A stretch of DNA of 64,000 nt from an uncultured Lachnospiraceae bacterium. GTDB taxonomy: Bacteria > Bacillota > Clostridia > Lachnospirales > Lachnospiraceae. Both the position numbers and the translations under genes were made by a program. Below are positions 43,732 through 52,291 of the stretch, in pieces. The stretch spans positions 180,832-244,831 of the forward strand of contig CAJUNB010000005.1 of assembly GCA_910587635.1 (NCBI GenBank). The letters run 5' to 3'. Positions within the stretch are counted from its first letter, which is position 1. Every line of letters begins with the position of its first letter. The notes below the pieces were generated by a model. It was not told where the DNA came from. It was given only the letters and a program-made list of their open reading frames with translations, and ran no database searches.

Positions 43732-43829
43732 CACCGAGAAAAAGCACATTTTCATTAATTTGTATGTCATTTTCGGACAGGATTGTCCGCAACTGACACA
43801 CAAATTTTAAAAAAGTCTTTCTCACGGTG
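43732..43829 (+). ncRNA. Candidate structured RNA (nested hairpin)
   Basis: Three nested stems: outer 43732-43744 with 43817-43829 (CACCG/CGGTG plus GAAAAAG/CTTTCTC with mismatches), middle 43757-43769 with 43794-43806 (AATTTGT/ACAAATT and TGTCA/TGACA around an A-C mismatch), inner 43774-43779 with 43784-43789 (CGGACA/TGTCCG). The fold spans 98 bases in a 273-base gap that otherwise holds only a possible short terminator near 43660. It may be a small RNA or the leader of yggS. Confidence 0.5.
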
Positions 43830-43923
43830 CATTTCATTGATATATTTTGTAAAATCGTGGTTTTCCTGGCATCCTGAAAAAAATGTGGAAACTGAAAATA
43901 AGAGAAATAAGGAGAGGATGGTT

Positions 43924-44634
43924 ATGGCAAATACGATTGCACAGAACATAGCGGATGTGGAACAAAGGATCGGCAGGGCATGTCAGGAGGCAGGCAGAGC
44001 GCGGGAAGAAGTGACATTGATCGCAGTCAGTAAGACCAAGCCTGTATCCTGTCTGGAAGAAGCCTATGCCTGTGGCTGCCGGGATTTTGGCGAAAATAAG
44101 GTACAGGAGCTAACAGAAAAATATGAGATACTTCCCAAGGATATCAGATGGCATATGATAGGCCATTTACAGCGAAATAAAGTGAAATATCTTATAGGTA
44201 AAGTTTTTTTAATACACAGCGTGGATTCCCTGCGTCTTGCAGAGGAGATCAGCAAAGAATCAGCAAAGAAAAATGTGACGACTTCGATTCTTGTGGAAGT
44301 CAATGTGGCAGGGGAAGAATCTAAGTTTGGAATCAGGACAAAAGAAGAGGCTCTGGCGCTTGTAGAGGGGATTGCCAGCCTTCCTTGTATTCGTATCGAA
44401 GGACTTATGACTATTGCCCCTTATGTGGAAAACCCAGAAGAAAACAGACGATATTTTCAGATGCTGAAACAATTATCTGTTGACATAATGCACAAAAACA
44501 TTGATAATGTTTGTATGGATGTTTTGTCCATGGGGATGACAGGGGACTATGAAGTTGCTGTCAGTGAAGGTGCCGTCTATGTAAGAGTAGGCACAGGGAT
44601 ATTCGGCGAAAGAGATTATACGGTTTCCGTATGA
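43924..44634 (+). CDS. yggS: YggS family pyridoxal phosphate homeostasis protein
   Basis: A 236-residue PLP-binding protein (PLPBP/YggS). The PLP lysine is in AVSKTKP near residue 36; ENKVQEL, WHMIGHLQRNKVKYL, SVDSLRLA and SMGMTGDYEVA follow. It binds PLP without enzyme activity and keeps B6 and amino-acid pools balanced. GGAGAGG is too close to ATG 43918, so ATG 43924 is taken. sepF follows after 36 bases, the common Firmicutes order. Confidence 0.93.
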   Translation: MANTIAQNIADVEQRIGRACQEAGRAREEVTLIAVSKTKPVSCLEEAYACGCRDFGENKVQELTEKYEILPKDIRWHMIGHLQRNKVKYLIGKVFLIHSVDSLRLAEEISKESAKKNVTTSILVEVNVAGEESKFGIRTKEEALALVEGIASLPCIRIEGLMTIAPYVENPEENRRYFQMLKQLSVDIMHKNIDNVCMDVLSMGMTGDYEVAVSEGAVYVRVGTGIFGERDYTVSV

Positions 44635-44670
44635 TGAGTCAAATTAGTAATGGTAAGGAGATAACTGTAA

Positions 44671-45162
44671 ATGGGAGTTATGGACAAGTTTTTGAATTAC
44701 ATGAAACTGACCGAAGATGAAGAAGATTATTATGACGACGATTATTACGACGAAGAGCCGGAAGAGATGCCGAAAAAAATTTCCGTGAAAGAACCACTCA
44801 GAGAAGAAAATAACGAAAGACCGAGAAAATCTTCCTCAAAAGTGACACCGCTGCGCCAGCCAAGGAAAGTGATCAACAGTGGCGGAATGGAAGTGTGTGT
44901 CATCAAACCTACTTCTGTGGAGGATGCAAGAGAGATTACAGAGACGTTACTGGCTAACAGAACGGTTGTTCTGAACCTGGAAGGGCTGGATGTGGATATT
45001 GCACAGCGCATTATTGATTTTACATCAGGCTCTACCTTTGCGATCAGTGGTAATCTTCAGAAAATATCACATTACATTTTCATTATTACCCCTGCAAGTG
45101 TAGATATTTCCGGTGATTTCCAGGAAATTATAAACAGCGGTTTTGACGTTCCTGCTTTTTAA
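44671..45162 (+). CDS. sepF: Cell division protein SepF
   Basis: A 163-residue FtsZ-binding protein: an amphipathic N-terminus (VMDKFLNYMKL), an acidic linker rich in Asp, Glu and Tyr, and a globular domain with VEDAREITETLLANRTVVLNLEG and DFTSGSTFAISGNLQKIS. SepF tethers FtsZ to the membrane. Adjacent to yggS. Confidence 0.95.
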   Translation: MGVMDKFLNYMKLTEDEEDYYDDDYYDEEPEEMPKKISVKEPLREENNERPRKSSSKVTPLRQPRKVINSGGMEVCVIKPTSVEDAREITETLLANRTVVLNLEGLDVDIAQRIIDFTSGSTFAISGNLQKISHYIFIITPASVDISGDFQEIINSGFDVPAF

Positions 45163-45186
45163 ACTACATATTTTGTGCGGAGCAGA

Positions 45187-45313
45187 CCATCCGCAGAACA
45201 TAGATTTATGGAATGTTCGGATGGAATATACATTGGAAAAATAAGAAAGCTTCCTGTGATTTACAGGAGGCTCTTTTGTTCTTCCATAGGAAAGACCTTA
45301 GTGCGCAAGGTCT
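45187..45313 (+). terminator. Terminator and neighbouring hairpins after sepF
   Basis: The clear terminator is AGCTTCCTGT/ACAGGAGGCT (45248-45272) followed by CTTTTGTT. It is flanked by a bulged hairpin CCATCC-GAACAT/ATGTTC-GGATGG (45187-45224) and by AGACCTT/AAGGTCT (45293-45313). The 212-base gap 45163-45374 has no gene. No T-box motif is present before aroB. Confidence 0.75.
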
Positions 45314-45374
45314 GTGCCACTGTGTGACCGCTCGCACGATTCTCTTTTACAATACAGGAAACAGGAGAAAATAA

Positions 45375-46481
45375 ATGGCCAGAAGAATAAATGTAGCAGT
45401 ACCTTCTAAAAATAATTATGATATTGTTATCGAACATGATTTTAAACAGCTGGCAGAAGAGCTGTCAGTCTTTGATATTAAAAATAAAAAACTCTGTATT
45501 ATGACAGACTCTCATGTGAGTGCTCTCTATGCAGACAGTGTGATTGCCTGCCTTGCTACCCATTGTAAAGAGATCAGCGTATTTTCCTTCCCTGCAGGAG
45601 AAGCTTCCAAAACTTTAGATACAGTGAAAGAAGCCTATTGTTTCCTGATACGTCAGGGAGTGGAGCGAGGGGATATGATTCTCGCCCTCGGCGGTGGTGT
45701 GGTAGGAGACCTTGCCGGTTATACAGCAGCTACCTATCTGAGAGGGATTGATTTCGTTCAGATTCCCACAACGCTGCTTTCCCAGGTGGACAGCAGTATT
45801 GGGGGAAAGACAGGAGTGGATTTTGATCAGTACAAAAATATGGTAGGAGCTTTTCATATGCCCCGTCTTGTCTATATGAATCTGTCTGTTCTTGACAGTC
45901 TGGATCCAAGGCAGTATCATAACGGAATGGCAGAAATCATAAAACACGGACTGATTAAAAATGCAGATTATTATGAATGGTTGATTGGGCACTTCCCGGA
46001 AATAGGGGACAGAGACATACAGACACTGGAAGAAATGATCTACGAAAGCTGCCTGATTAAAAAATCTGTAGTGGAAAAAGATCCTACAGAAAAGGGTGAC
46101 CGGGCGCTTTTAAATTTCGGCCATACTATCGGCCATGCGATCGAAAAATATAAAAATTTTTTCCTTCTGCATGGAGAATGTGTTGCTCTTGGCTGTATTG
46201 CCAGTGCGTACATTTCCTGGAGAAGAGAAATGATCTCCATGGAAGAATATTATGAGATCAGAGATATGTTTGTTCCTTTTGGTCTGTCTATCACTACAGA
46301 GGACTTGGATATAGAAGAAATTGTCCGCCTTACGAAATCCGATAAAAAGATGGAACAGGGAAAGATTAAATTTGTTCTTTTAAATAAAATAGGCAAGGCT
46401 GTTATCGACAGAACAGTGACACAGGAGGAAATAGCGGATGCTGTCCGTCAAATTATTTATGAGGAAGAGGCAATGGCATGA
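45375..46481 (+). CDS. aroB: 3-Dehydroquinate synthase
   Basis: A 368-residue NAD- and metal-dependent enzyme, second step of the shikimate pathway. GGGVVGDLAGYTAATYLRG, IPTTLLSQVDSSIGGKTGVD, GMAEIIKHGLI, and LNFGHTIGHAIE (metal ligands) are intact. An AGGAGA site precedes the ATG. lspA overlaps by 4 bases. Confidence 0.97.
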   Translation: MARRINVAVPSKNNYDIVIEHDFKQLAEELSVFDIKNKKLCIMTDSHVSALYADSVIACLATHCKEISVFSFPAGEASKTLDTVKEAYCFLIRQGVERGDMILALGGGVVGDLAGYTAATYLRGIDFVQIPTTLLSQVDSSIGGKTGVDFDQYKNMVGAFHMPRLVYMNLSVLDSLDPRQYHNGMAEIIKHGLIKNADYYEWLIGHFPEIGDRDIQTLEEMIYESCLIKKSVVEKDPTEKGDRALLNFGHTIGHAIEKYKNFFLLHGECVALGCIASAYISWRREMISMEEYYEIRDMFVPFGLSITTEDLDIEEIVRLTKSDKKMEQGKIKFVLLNKIGKAVIDRTVTQEEIADAVRQIIYEEEAMA

Positions 46482-47002
46482 GTAAAAAAAATAAATTGAT
46501 ACTGGGAGATGTGCTGGGAATGATCATACTCATTCTGGCAGATCAGTTTACGAAATATCTGGCAGTGATACATCTGAAAGACAAACCGGTCATTCCTATT
46601 ATTCAGGATGTATTGGAGCTCAGTTATCTGGAGAACAGAGGAGCGGCCTTCGGGATGCTTCAAAATCAGAAGATTTTTTTTGTTTTTGTAGCATCCATTA
46701 TTCTTGCCGTGATTGTCTATGTTATTTATAAAATGCCGGTGGACAGAAAATATAATAAACTCCATGTATTCCTCACTTTTATTGCATCCGGTGCCATTGG
46801 AAATATGATTGACAGGCTGCGTCTGGACTATGTGGTGGATTTTATTTCGTTCGTACTGATTCATTTTCCGATTTTTAATGTGGCAGATATCTATGTCACT
46901 GTGGCAACAGCGTTTCTTGTTATTCTTATTTTATTTTTTTATCGGGAAGAAGATTTGCGTTTTTTGAGCTTCAAACAGACAAAATACAGGGAATTGAAAT
47001 AA
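46478..47002 (+). CDS. lspA: Signal peptidase II
   Basis: A 174-residue aspartic protease that cleaves lipoprotein signal peptides. It has four membrane helices, NRGAAFGML, and the catalytic aspartates in GNMIDRL (near residue 111) and FNVADIYV (near residue 137). It overlaps both aroB and the RluD-like gene, which follows directly. Confidence 0.94.
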   Translation: MSKKNKLILGDVLGMIILILADQFTKYLAVIHLKDKPVIPIIQDVLELSYLENRGAAFGMLQNQKIFFVFVASIILAVIVYVIYKMPVDRKYNKLHVFLTFIASGAIGNMIDRLRLDYVVDFISFVLIHFPIFNVADIYVTVATAFLVILILFFYREEDLRFLSFKQTKYRELK

Positions 47003-47928
47003 TGGCAGAATCGTTTACTTTTTACGTAACAGAGGATATGGAAGATATCCGTATTGATAAATGTCTGATAGGATTTCTGGAATCGTTATCCCGCACTTAT
47101 ATCCAGAAACTGATCGGTGATGGTCAGGTACTTGTCGGTGAAAAATGTATCAAATCAAACTATCGGGTAAAAGCTGGAGATATATTGCATATTTCAGTGC
47201 CAGAAGCCACAGAGCCTGATATTTTGCCTGAAAATATCCCTCTTCGCATTCTCTATGAGGATGCTGATCTGCTTGTGGTAAATAAGCCAAAGGGTATGGT
47301 AGTTCATCCTGCAGCAGGGCATTACAGCGGTACGCTTGTAAATGCGCTGCTATATTATTGTAAAGACAGCCTGTCCGGTATCGGAGGAATTTTAAGACCG
47401 GGAATTGTCCATCGAATAGACAAGGATACTACCGGGTCTCTTCTCGTATGTAAAAATGATGCGGCTCACGCAGCCATCGCCAGTCAGCTTCAGGCGCACA
47501 CGATAAAGAGACGATATGTAGCCATAGTCCATGGTATTTTAAAAGAAGATACGGGAACCGTGAATGCTCCTGTCGGCAGAGATACTACAGACAGAAAGCG
47601 GATGGCTGTCGATTGGAAATGTGGCAAAGAAGCCATTACCCACTATCATGTTCTGAAACGCTTTCCAGGTCAAGGAGAAGGATATACTTACGTTGCATGT
47701 GAACTGGAAACAGGACGCACACACCAAATACGGGTACACATGACGAGTATCGGCCATCCTCTTCTGGGAGATACGGTCTATGCACCCGGACGTAAAAATA
47801 AATATAACCTGGAAGGCCAGACACTCCATGCCAAGATTTTGGGGTTTGTGCGTCCTTCCGATGGAGCATATATCGAAACTGAAGCACCGTTGCCGGAATA
47901 TTTTGAACACTTACTGAAAATTTTATAA
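47002..47928 (+). CDS. RluD-like pseudouridine synthase
   Basis: A 308-residue enzyme with an N-terminal S4 domain (IRIDKCLIGFLESLSRTYIQKLI) and the RluA-type catalytic motif HRIDKDTTGSLLVCKND near residue 140, followed by GRTHQIRVHMTSIGHPLLGD. Order lspA-rluD-like is the common Firmicutes arrangement, so it probably modifies 23S rRNA. Its ATG overlaps the lspA stop. Confidence 0.93.
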   Translation: MAESFTFYVTEDMEDIRIDKCLIGFLESLSRTYIQKLIGDGQVLVGEKCIKSNYRVKAGDILHISVPEATEPDILPENIPLRILYEDADLLVVNKPKGMVVHPAAGHYSGTLVNALLYYCKDSLSGIGGILRPGIVHRIDKDTTGSLLVCKNDAAHAAIASQLQAHTIKRRYVAIVHGILKEDTGTVNAPVGRDTTDRKRMAVDWKCGKEAITHYHVLKRFPGQGEGYTYVACELETGRTHQIRVHMTSIGHPLLGDTVYAPGRKNKYNLEGQTLHAKILGFVRPSDGAYIETEAPLPEYFEHLLKIL

Positions 47929-47958
47929 AAAAATTATTAATTAATTATTAAAAAAAGA

Positions 47959-47988
47959 TTGAAAAATGCATAATACTGGTGATACAAT
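47959..47988 (+). promoter_or_regulatory. Promoter of the unknown gene before cstA
   Basis: TTGAAA (47959-47964), an 18-base spacer and TACAAT (47983-47988). The surrounding 90 bases are very AT-rich. Confidence 0.6.
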
Positions 47989-48017
47989 GTATATATTGTC
48001 GTATTGAGAGGATTTTT

Positions 48018-48554
48018 ATGCAATATACTAGAGAAAGTGCAATCGGCAGACTGCTGAAAAGTTATCAGGCATATTATAATATAACAATGTTCGAAGAGGA
48101 ACAGAAGCCGCTCACAGCTATCTGTGAGTTTTTTCAGCATTCCGAACGGTATGTACTTTCGAGAAAAGCTAATTTATGGACGGCGAATTGTGAGGAATTT
48201 CTCTATTTGTACGATATAGAGCATCTGACAAAAGAGACGTTTGAAAAGTGTCGTGACTACGCCTGGGAAGACGCAGGCAATCGGGCACATATCGGTCCAG
48301 GGCATATGTATACTTATGTAACACCAGTTTTTATTTGTGATACGTGCCAAGAAGATGCCCGAGCGGCATTGAAAAAGTGCCGCATATATAAAAGTTTTCG
48401 GCTTTCTCTCCATGGGTGGATGGATTTCCACACCGCTGTACTGGAAGTGGAACATGAAAATAGGATCACTTCCAATAAGAGCGGAAGATGTGTGGAAGAA
48501 GTTCTGAAAAAAGTTCTGTTACAAAATAAAAAGAAAGGAAGAAGAGTTTTATGA
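48018..48554 (+). CDS. Hypothetical protein coupled to cstA
   Basis: A 178-residue soluble protein starting at ATG 48018 after GAGAGGA; an upstream in-frame ATG at 47979 lies inside the promoter. It carries CDTCQEDARAALKKC, a pair of CxxC-like cysteines, and SLHGWMDFHTAVLEVEH. I do not recognise the family. Its stop overlaps the cstA start by 4 bases (ATGA), so the product is made in step with the peptide transporter and may regulate or assist it; that is inference. Confidence 0.6.
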   Translation: MQYTRESAIGRLLKSYQAYYNITMFEEEQKPLTAICEFFQHSERYVLSRKANLWTANCEEFLYLYDIEHLTKETFEKCRDYAWEDAGNRAHIGPGHMYTYVTPVFICDTCQEDARAALKKCRIYKSFRLSLHGWMDFHTAVLEVEHENRITSNKSGRCVEEVLKKVLLQNKKKGRRVL

Positions 48555-50266
48555 ACACACTAGTTTTAGTTATTATCTGTGTGGCAATTCTTATCTGCGG
48601 TTATATCTTTTACGGCGGATGGCTTTGCAAACAGTGGGGTATCGGGGATAGTGATGAAGAAACACCTGCTCACTCAATGGAAGACGGTATTGATTATGTA
48701 CCGGCAAAAGCTCCTGTTCTGATGGGGCATCATTTTTCTTCTATCGCCGGTGCCGGTCCTATTACAGGCCCCATCGGTGCAGCGATGTTCGGCTGGCTGC
48801 CGGTGGTACTCTGGATTTTGGTAGGGGGTATTTTTTTCGGCGGTGTACATGATTTTGGTGCGCTGTTTGCCTCTCTTCGTCACAAAGGCCAGTCTATCGG
48901 AGAAGTGATCTCTGCCAATATGAGTAAGCGGGCAAAGCGGCTGTTTCTGATTTTTGCCTATCTGACACTGCTTCTCGTTGTGGCTGCTTTTGCCTCTATC
49001 GTGGCAACCACTTTTGGTGCGCAGGTAACGGAGTCAGGAGCCATTGATGTTGCGGCAAGCGCTTCCAACGCGTCTGTTGCAATGGTATCTTTACTCTTTA
49101 TTGTTATTGCCATTGTATTTGGATTTTTGGTATATCGCAGAAATGCGTCCATGGCACTGTCCACAGTTTTGGGAATTGTTGCCATTATTGCTATTATGGC
49201 GATCGGTATGAATTTCCATCCGCTATATCTGACAACGAAGACTTGGATGATTATCGTAGGTATTTATATTGCCATTGCGTCGGTAGCTCCTGTTTGGATT
49301 TTATTGCAGCCTCGTGATTATTTAAGTTCCTTTTTATTATATGCAATGCTTTTTGTAGCTTTTGTAGGTGTGATAGGGGCACATCCTAATATTGACCCTG
49401 AGCTTTTCCCCGCTTTTGCAGGTTTTGCTGTTGATAACGGCAACGGCATTCAGTTTATGTTCCCGATTCTGTTTACGACAGTTGCCTGTGGTGCCATTTC
49501 CGGTTTTCATTCTCTCGTTTCTTCGGGAACCACATCCAAACAGTTGGATAAAGAAAAAGATGCGAAACCGATTGCCTATGGCGGTATGCTGCTGGAATGT
49601 GTACTGGCTGTTTTGACAGTCTGTGCTATTGCTTATGCGAGACAGACCGGACATACAGCGGGTGCCACCGATATCTTTGCAGGGGGTATCGCTGCCATGG
49701 TAGCAGCTATTCCGGGACTGGCAGGACTGGAGAATATTCTGTATACATTATTGATCCTTACATATTCTGCATTCTGTCTTACTTCATTGGATACGGCAAC
49801 ACGTCTTGCACGTTTCATGTTCCAGGAATTCTGGCTGGAGCCGGGACAGACTGCTAAGGATGTGACAGAAGGATATAAGAAAGTGCTTGTAAACCCTTAC
49901 TTTGCCACAGCTGTGACGGTTATCATCGGTATTATTTTAGGTATGACCGGTTATTCTAAGATATGGGGACTGTTCGGTTCCGCAAATCAGCTTCTGGCAG
50001 GACTGGGACTGTTAGCAGTTGCCACATGGCTCGGAAATATCGGCAAGAACAATAAAATGTTCCTGTTCCCAATGGCATTTATGATGGTAGTGACGATCTG
50101 CTCTCTTATTATTATTGTGAAAAACCAGATTGGTATCATCTCAGCCGGTGGTGCTGACTGGGGTCCTTATGCACAGACAATTCTGGCCATTCTTTTGATT
50201 ATCCTTTCTATTTTACTTGTTATTGAAGGAATACAGACACTGTTTGGCAAGAAAAAGACGGCATAG
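48551..50266 (+). CDS. cstA: Carbon starvation protein CstA family transporter
   Basis: A 571-residue membrane protein with roughly 16 hydrophobic segments. The CstA core has YVPAKAPVLMGHHFSSIAGAGPITGPIGA (in pieces) and GGIFFGGVHDFGALFASLRHKGQSIGEV, then FHSLVSSGTTSKQ. Members import peptides or pyruvate during starvation. Length is on the short side of the family (about 550-700). Confidence 0.93.
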   Translation: MNTLVLVIICVAILICGYIFYGGWLCKQWGIGDSDEETPAHSMEDGIDYVPAKAPVLMGHHFSSIAGAGPITGPIGAAMFGWLPVVLWILVGGIFFGGVHDFGALFASLRHKGQSIGEVISANMSKRAKRLFLIFAYLTLLLVVAAFASIVATTFGAQVTESGAIDVAASASNASVAMVSLLFIVIAIVFGFLVYRRNASMALSTVLGIVAIIAIMAIGMNFHPLYLTTKTWMIIVGIYIAIASVAPVWILLQPRDYLSSFLLYAMLFVAFVGVIGAHPNIDPELFPAFAGFAVDNGNGIQFMFPILFTTVACGAISGFHSLVSSGTTSKQLDKEKDAKPIAYGGMLLECVLAVLTVCAIAYARQTGHTAGATDIFAGGIAAMVAAIPGLAGLENILYTLLILTYSAFCLTSLDTATRLARFMFQEFWLEPGQTAKDVTEGYKKVLVNPYFATAVTVIIGIILGMTGYSKIWGLFGSANQLLAGLGLLAVATWLGNIGKNNKMFLFPMAFMMVVTICSLIIIVKNQIGIISAGGADWGPYAQTILAILLIILSILLVIEGIQTLFGKKKTA

Positions 50267-50320
50267 GTCCGGATGAGCAAATATATGAGAGAATACTGAA
50301 ATAAACTTAAATTATTATAG

Positions 50321-50360
50321 AAACTCTGGGCGGCAAAGATGCCGTTACAGAGTTTCTTTG
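50321..50360 (+). terminator. Terminator after cstA
   Basis: AAACTCTG (50321-50328) pairs with CAGAGTTT (50348-50355), with inner GGCA/TGCC, followed by CTTTGCTTG. Confidence 0.7.
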
Positions 50361-50361
50361 C

Positions 50362-50390
50362 TTGTAATTTTTACCGTTTTTCTGTATACT
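50362..50390 (+). promoter_or_regulatory. Promoter of the kinase-MFS gene
   Basis: TTGTAA (50362-50367), a 17-base spacer and TATACT (50385-50390), 25 bases before the ATG. It directly follows the cstA terminator. Confidence 0.7.
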
Positions 50391-50414
50391 GAAAAGCGAA
50401 AGGTGGTGTTTTAT

Positions 50415-52259
50415 ATGAATACTGTAATTACGATTGGACGCCAATTTGGTTCCGGCGGACGGGAAATTGGAGAAAAGATTGCTGCGCATTTTGGAATCAA
50501 ATGTTATGATAAGGAGCTTTTGACAAGGGCGGCAAAGGAGAGCGGTTTTTGTGAGGAGATGTTGGCTAATCATGATGAACGGCCGACGAATTCGTTTTTA
50601 TACAATCTCGTTATGGATACGTATTCCTTTGGATACAATGCATCTTCCTTTGTAGATATGCCAATCAGTCAGAAAGTATTTTTGGCGCAGTTTGATACGA
50701 TTAAAAAGATTGCCCAGGAGGGGCCCTGTGTTATCGTGGGCAGATGTGCCGACTATGCTCTCAGTGATTTTAAGAACAGTATCCATCTGTTCATCTACTC
50801 TGAAGAAGAGGCCCGCATAGAGAGAATCGCAGAAAAATATAAGATAAATAATAATAAAGCAAGAGACATGATTATTAAAAAAGACAAACAGCGTCAAAGC
50901 TACTATAATTATTATTCGTCTAAAAAGTGGGGCAGGGCTGACAGTTATGACCTGTGTATCAACAGCCATGTACTTGGTGTGGATGGAACGGGTATATACA
51001 GGATTTTGAGGATAGAACGGTATAATATGCAACGATTCATTCCAACGATAAAATATTCTTTGCTGCAGGGCAGCTTCTGGATGAGCTTTTGCGTTGTTTA
51101 CACATATGCCAGCGTATTTTTACTTTTCAAAGGGTACAGCAATTTCCAGATTGGTATTATTATCGCAATAGCCGGTATGATTTCTGTAATTTTGCAGCCT
51201 GTGGTAGCCGGGCTGGCAGACAGGGGAAATAAGATTACGATCAGAACATTAATTATGCTATTGACTGGAATTGTCCTTGGATGTGGCGGGATTCTGTCAG
51301 TGACCGGACTGTATTTTCTCTGGTATTCTCTGTTCTATGGTATTTTACTGGCTACGCACCAGATGATAACACCGCTGATCAATGCAGTAGGGATGGAATG
51401 TATCAATCGTGGGATTTCCGTTAATTTCGGACTGGCAAGGGGAATCGGTTCCATGGCCTATGCCTTTATGTCTTTTCTGGCGGGGAATCTCATTGAACAT
51501 TTCTCAGCAGGAGCTATTCCCATATTGATTCTTGGCTGCTATATCTTCATCCTTGTGGCAGCATGGCAGTTTCGGTTTCATCTGGAAGAGGGCAGGTCAA
51601 AGAACAATATTCAGTCGGAAGAGGAAAAGAGTAAAAATAACCTTATCCGGCAGGAAAGGAACGAAAAAAAGGCTTTTTTTGTCAGTCATAAAAAGTTTTT
51701 TCTGCTGCTGATCGGTGTTGTATTACTGTTTATTACCCATAATATGCTAAATAATTATCTGTTTCAGATTATGGTATTTCACAATGGCGGAAGCCGGGAA
51801 ATGGGCATTGCCGCGGGGATTGCCGCTGCACTTGAATTGCCGGTTATGGCAGTTTTTTCTGTTGTAGTACGAAAGATTTCCAGTGGAAACCTGTTGAAGA
51901 TTTCCGGTATTTTTTTCACCGTCAAGGCATTTTTGATGTTTACGGCGCCGGGAACTGTCGGCATTTATCTGGCACAGGTTGTCCAGATGCTTGGATTCGC
52001 CCTGTTTATTCCGGCGTCCGTCTACTATGCCAACAGTCATATGCCTAAGGAAGATCGGGCAAAGGGACAGGCGTTTATGACTGCAGCCAATACGGCAGGC
52101 GGTGTATTCGGCAGTCTTTTAGGCGGTTTTTTACTGGATAAAAAAGGGGTACCATTTATGATATTGATTTCTGTTCTTATATCTGCTGTGGGAACAGTAT
52201 TCGCTCTTGTGTTCGCGGAATCAGGACGCGATGCAGAGTATTCCCGGCAGATCAGATAA
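50415..52259 (+). CDS. Cytidylate-kinase-like domain fused to an MFS transporter
   Basis: A 614-residue fusion. Residues 1 to about 200 form a cytidylate-kinase-like P-loop protein (GRQFGSGGREIGEKIA, CYDKELLTRAAKESG, CVIVGRCADYAL). Residues 205-614 form an MFS permease with about 12 membrane helices, beginning MQRFIPTIKYSLLQGSFWMS, and with a charged central loop at about residues 395-425. The join reads VDGTGIYRILRIERYNM. Dropping one G from the GGG at 50990-50992 would end the kinase at TGA 51007 and leave the MFS start ATG 51027, so two separate genes with a frameshift (or an assembly error) are possible. AGGTGG precedes ATG 50415. Substrates are not evident. Confidence 0.8.
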   Translation: MNTVITIGRQFGSGGREIGEKIAAHFGIKCYDKELLTRAAKESGFCEEMLANHDERPTNSFLYNLVMDTYSFGYNASSFVDMPISQKVFLAQFDTIKKIAQEGPCVIVGRCADYALSDFKNSIHLFIYSEEEARIERIAEKYKINNNKARDMIIKKDKQRQSYYNYYSSKKWGRADSYDLCINSHVLGVDGTGIYRILRIERYNMQRFIPTIKYSLLQGSFWMSFCVVYTYASVFLLFKGYSNFQIGIIIAIAGMISVILQPVVAGLADRGNKITIRTLIMLLTGIVLGCGGILSVTGLYFLWYSLFYGILLATHQMITPLINAVGMECINRGISVNFGLARGIGSMAYAFMSFLAGNLIEHFSAGAIPILILGCYIFILVAAWQFRFHLEEGRSKNNIQSEEEKSKNNLIRQERNEKKAFFVSHKKFFLLLIGVVLLFITHNMLNNYLFQIMVFHNGGSREMGIAAGIAAALELPVMAVFSVVVRKISSGNLLKISGIFFTVKAFLMFTAPGTVGIYLAQVVQMLGFALFIPASVYYANSHMPKEDRAKGQAFMTAANTAGGVFGSLLGGFLLDKKGVPFMILISVLISAVGTVFALVFAESGRDAEYSRQIR

Positions 52260-52291
52260 CAGATAGAAAAACAAAAGAGGGAGAGAAGAGA

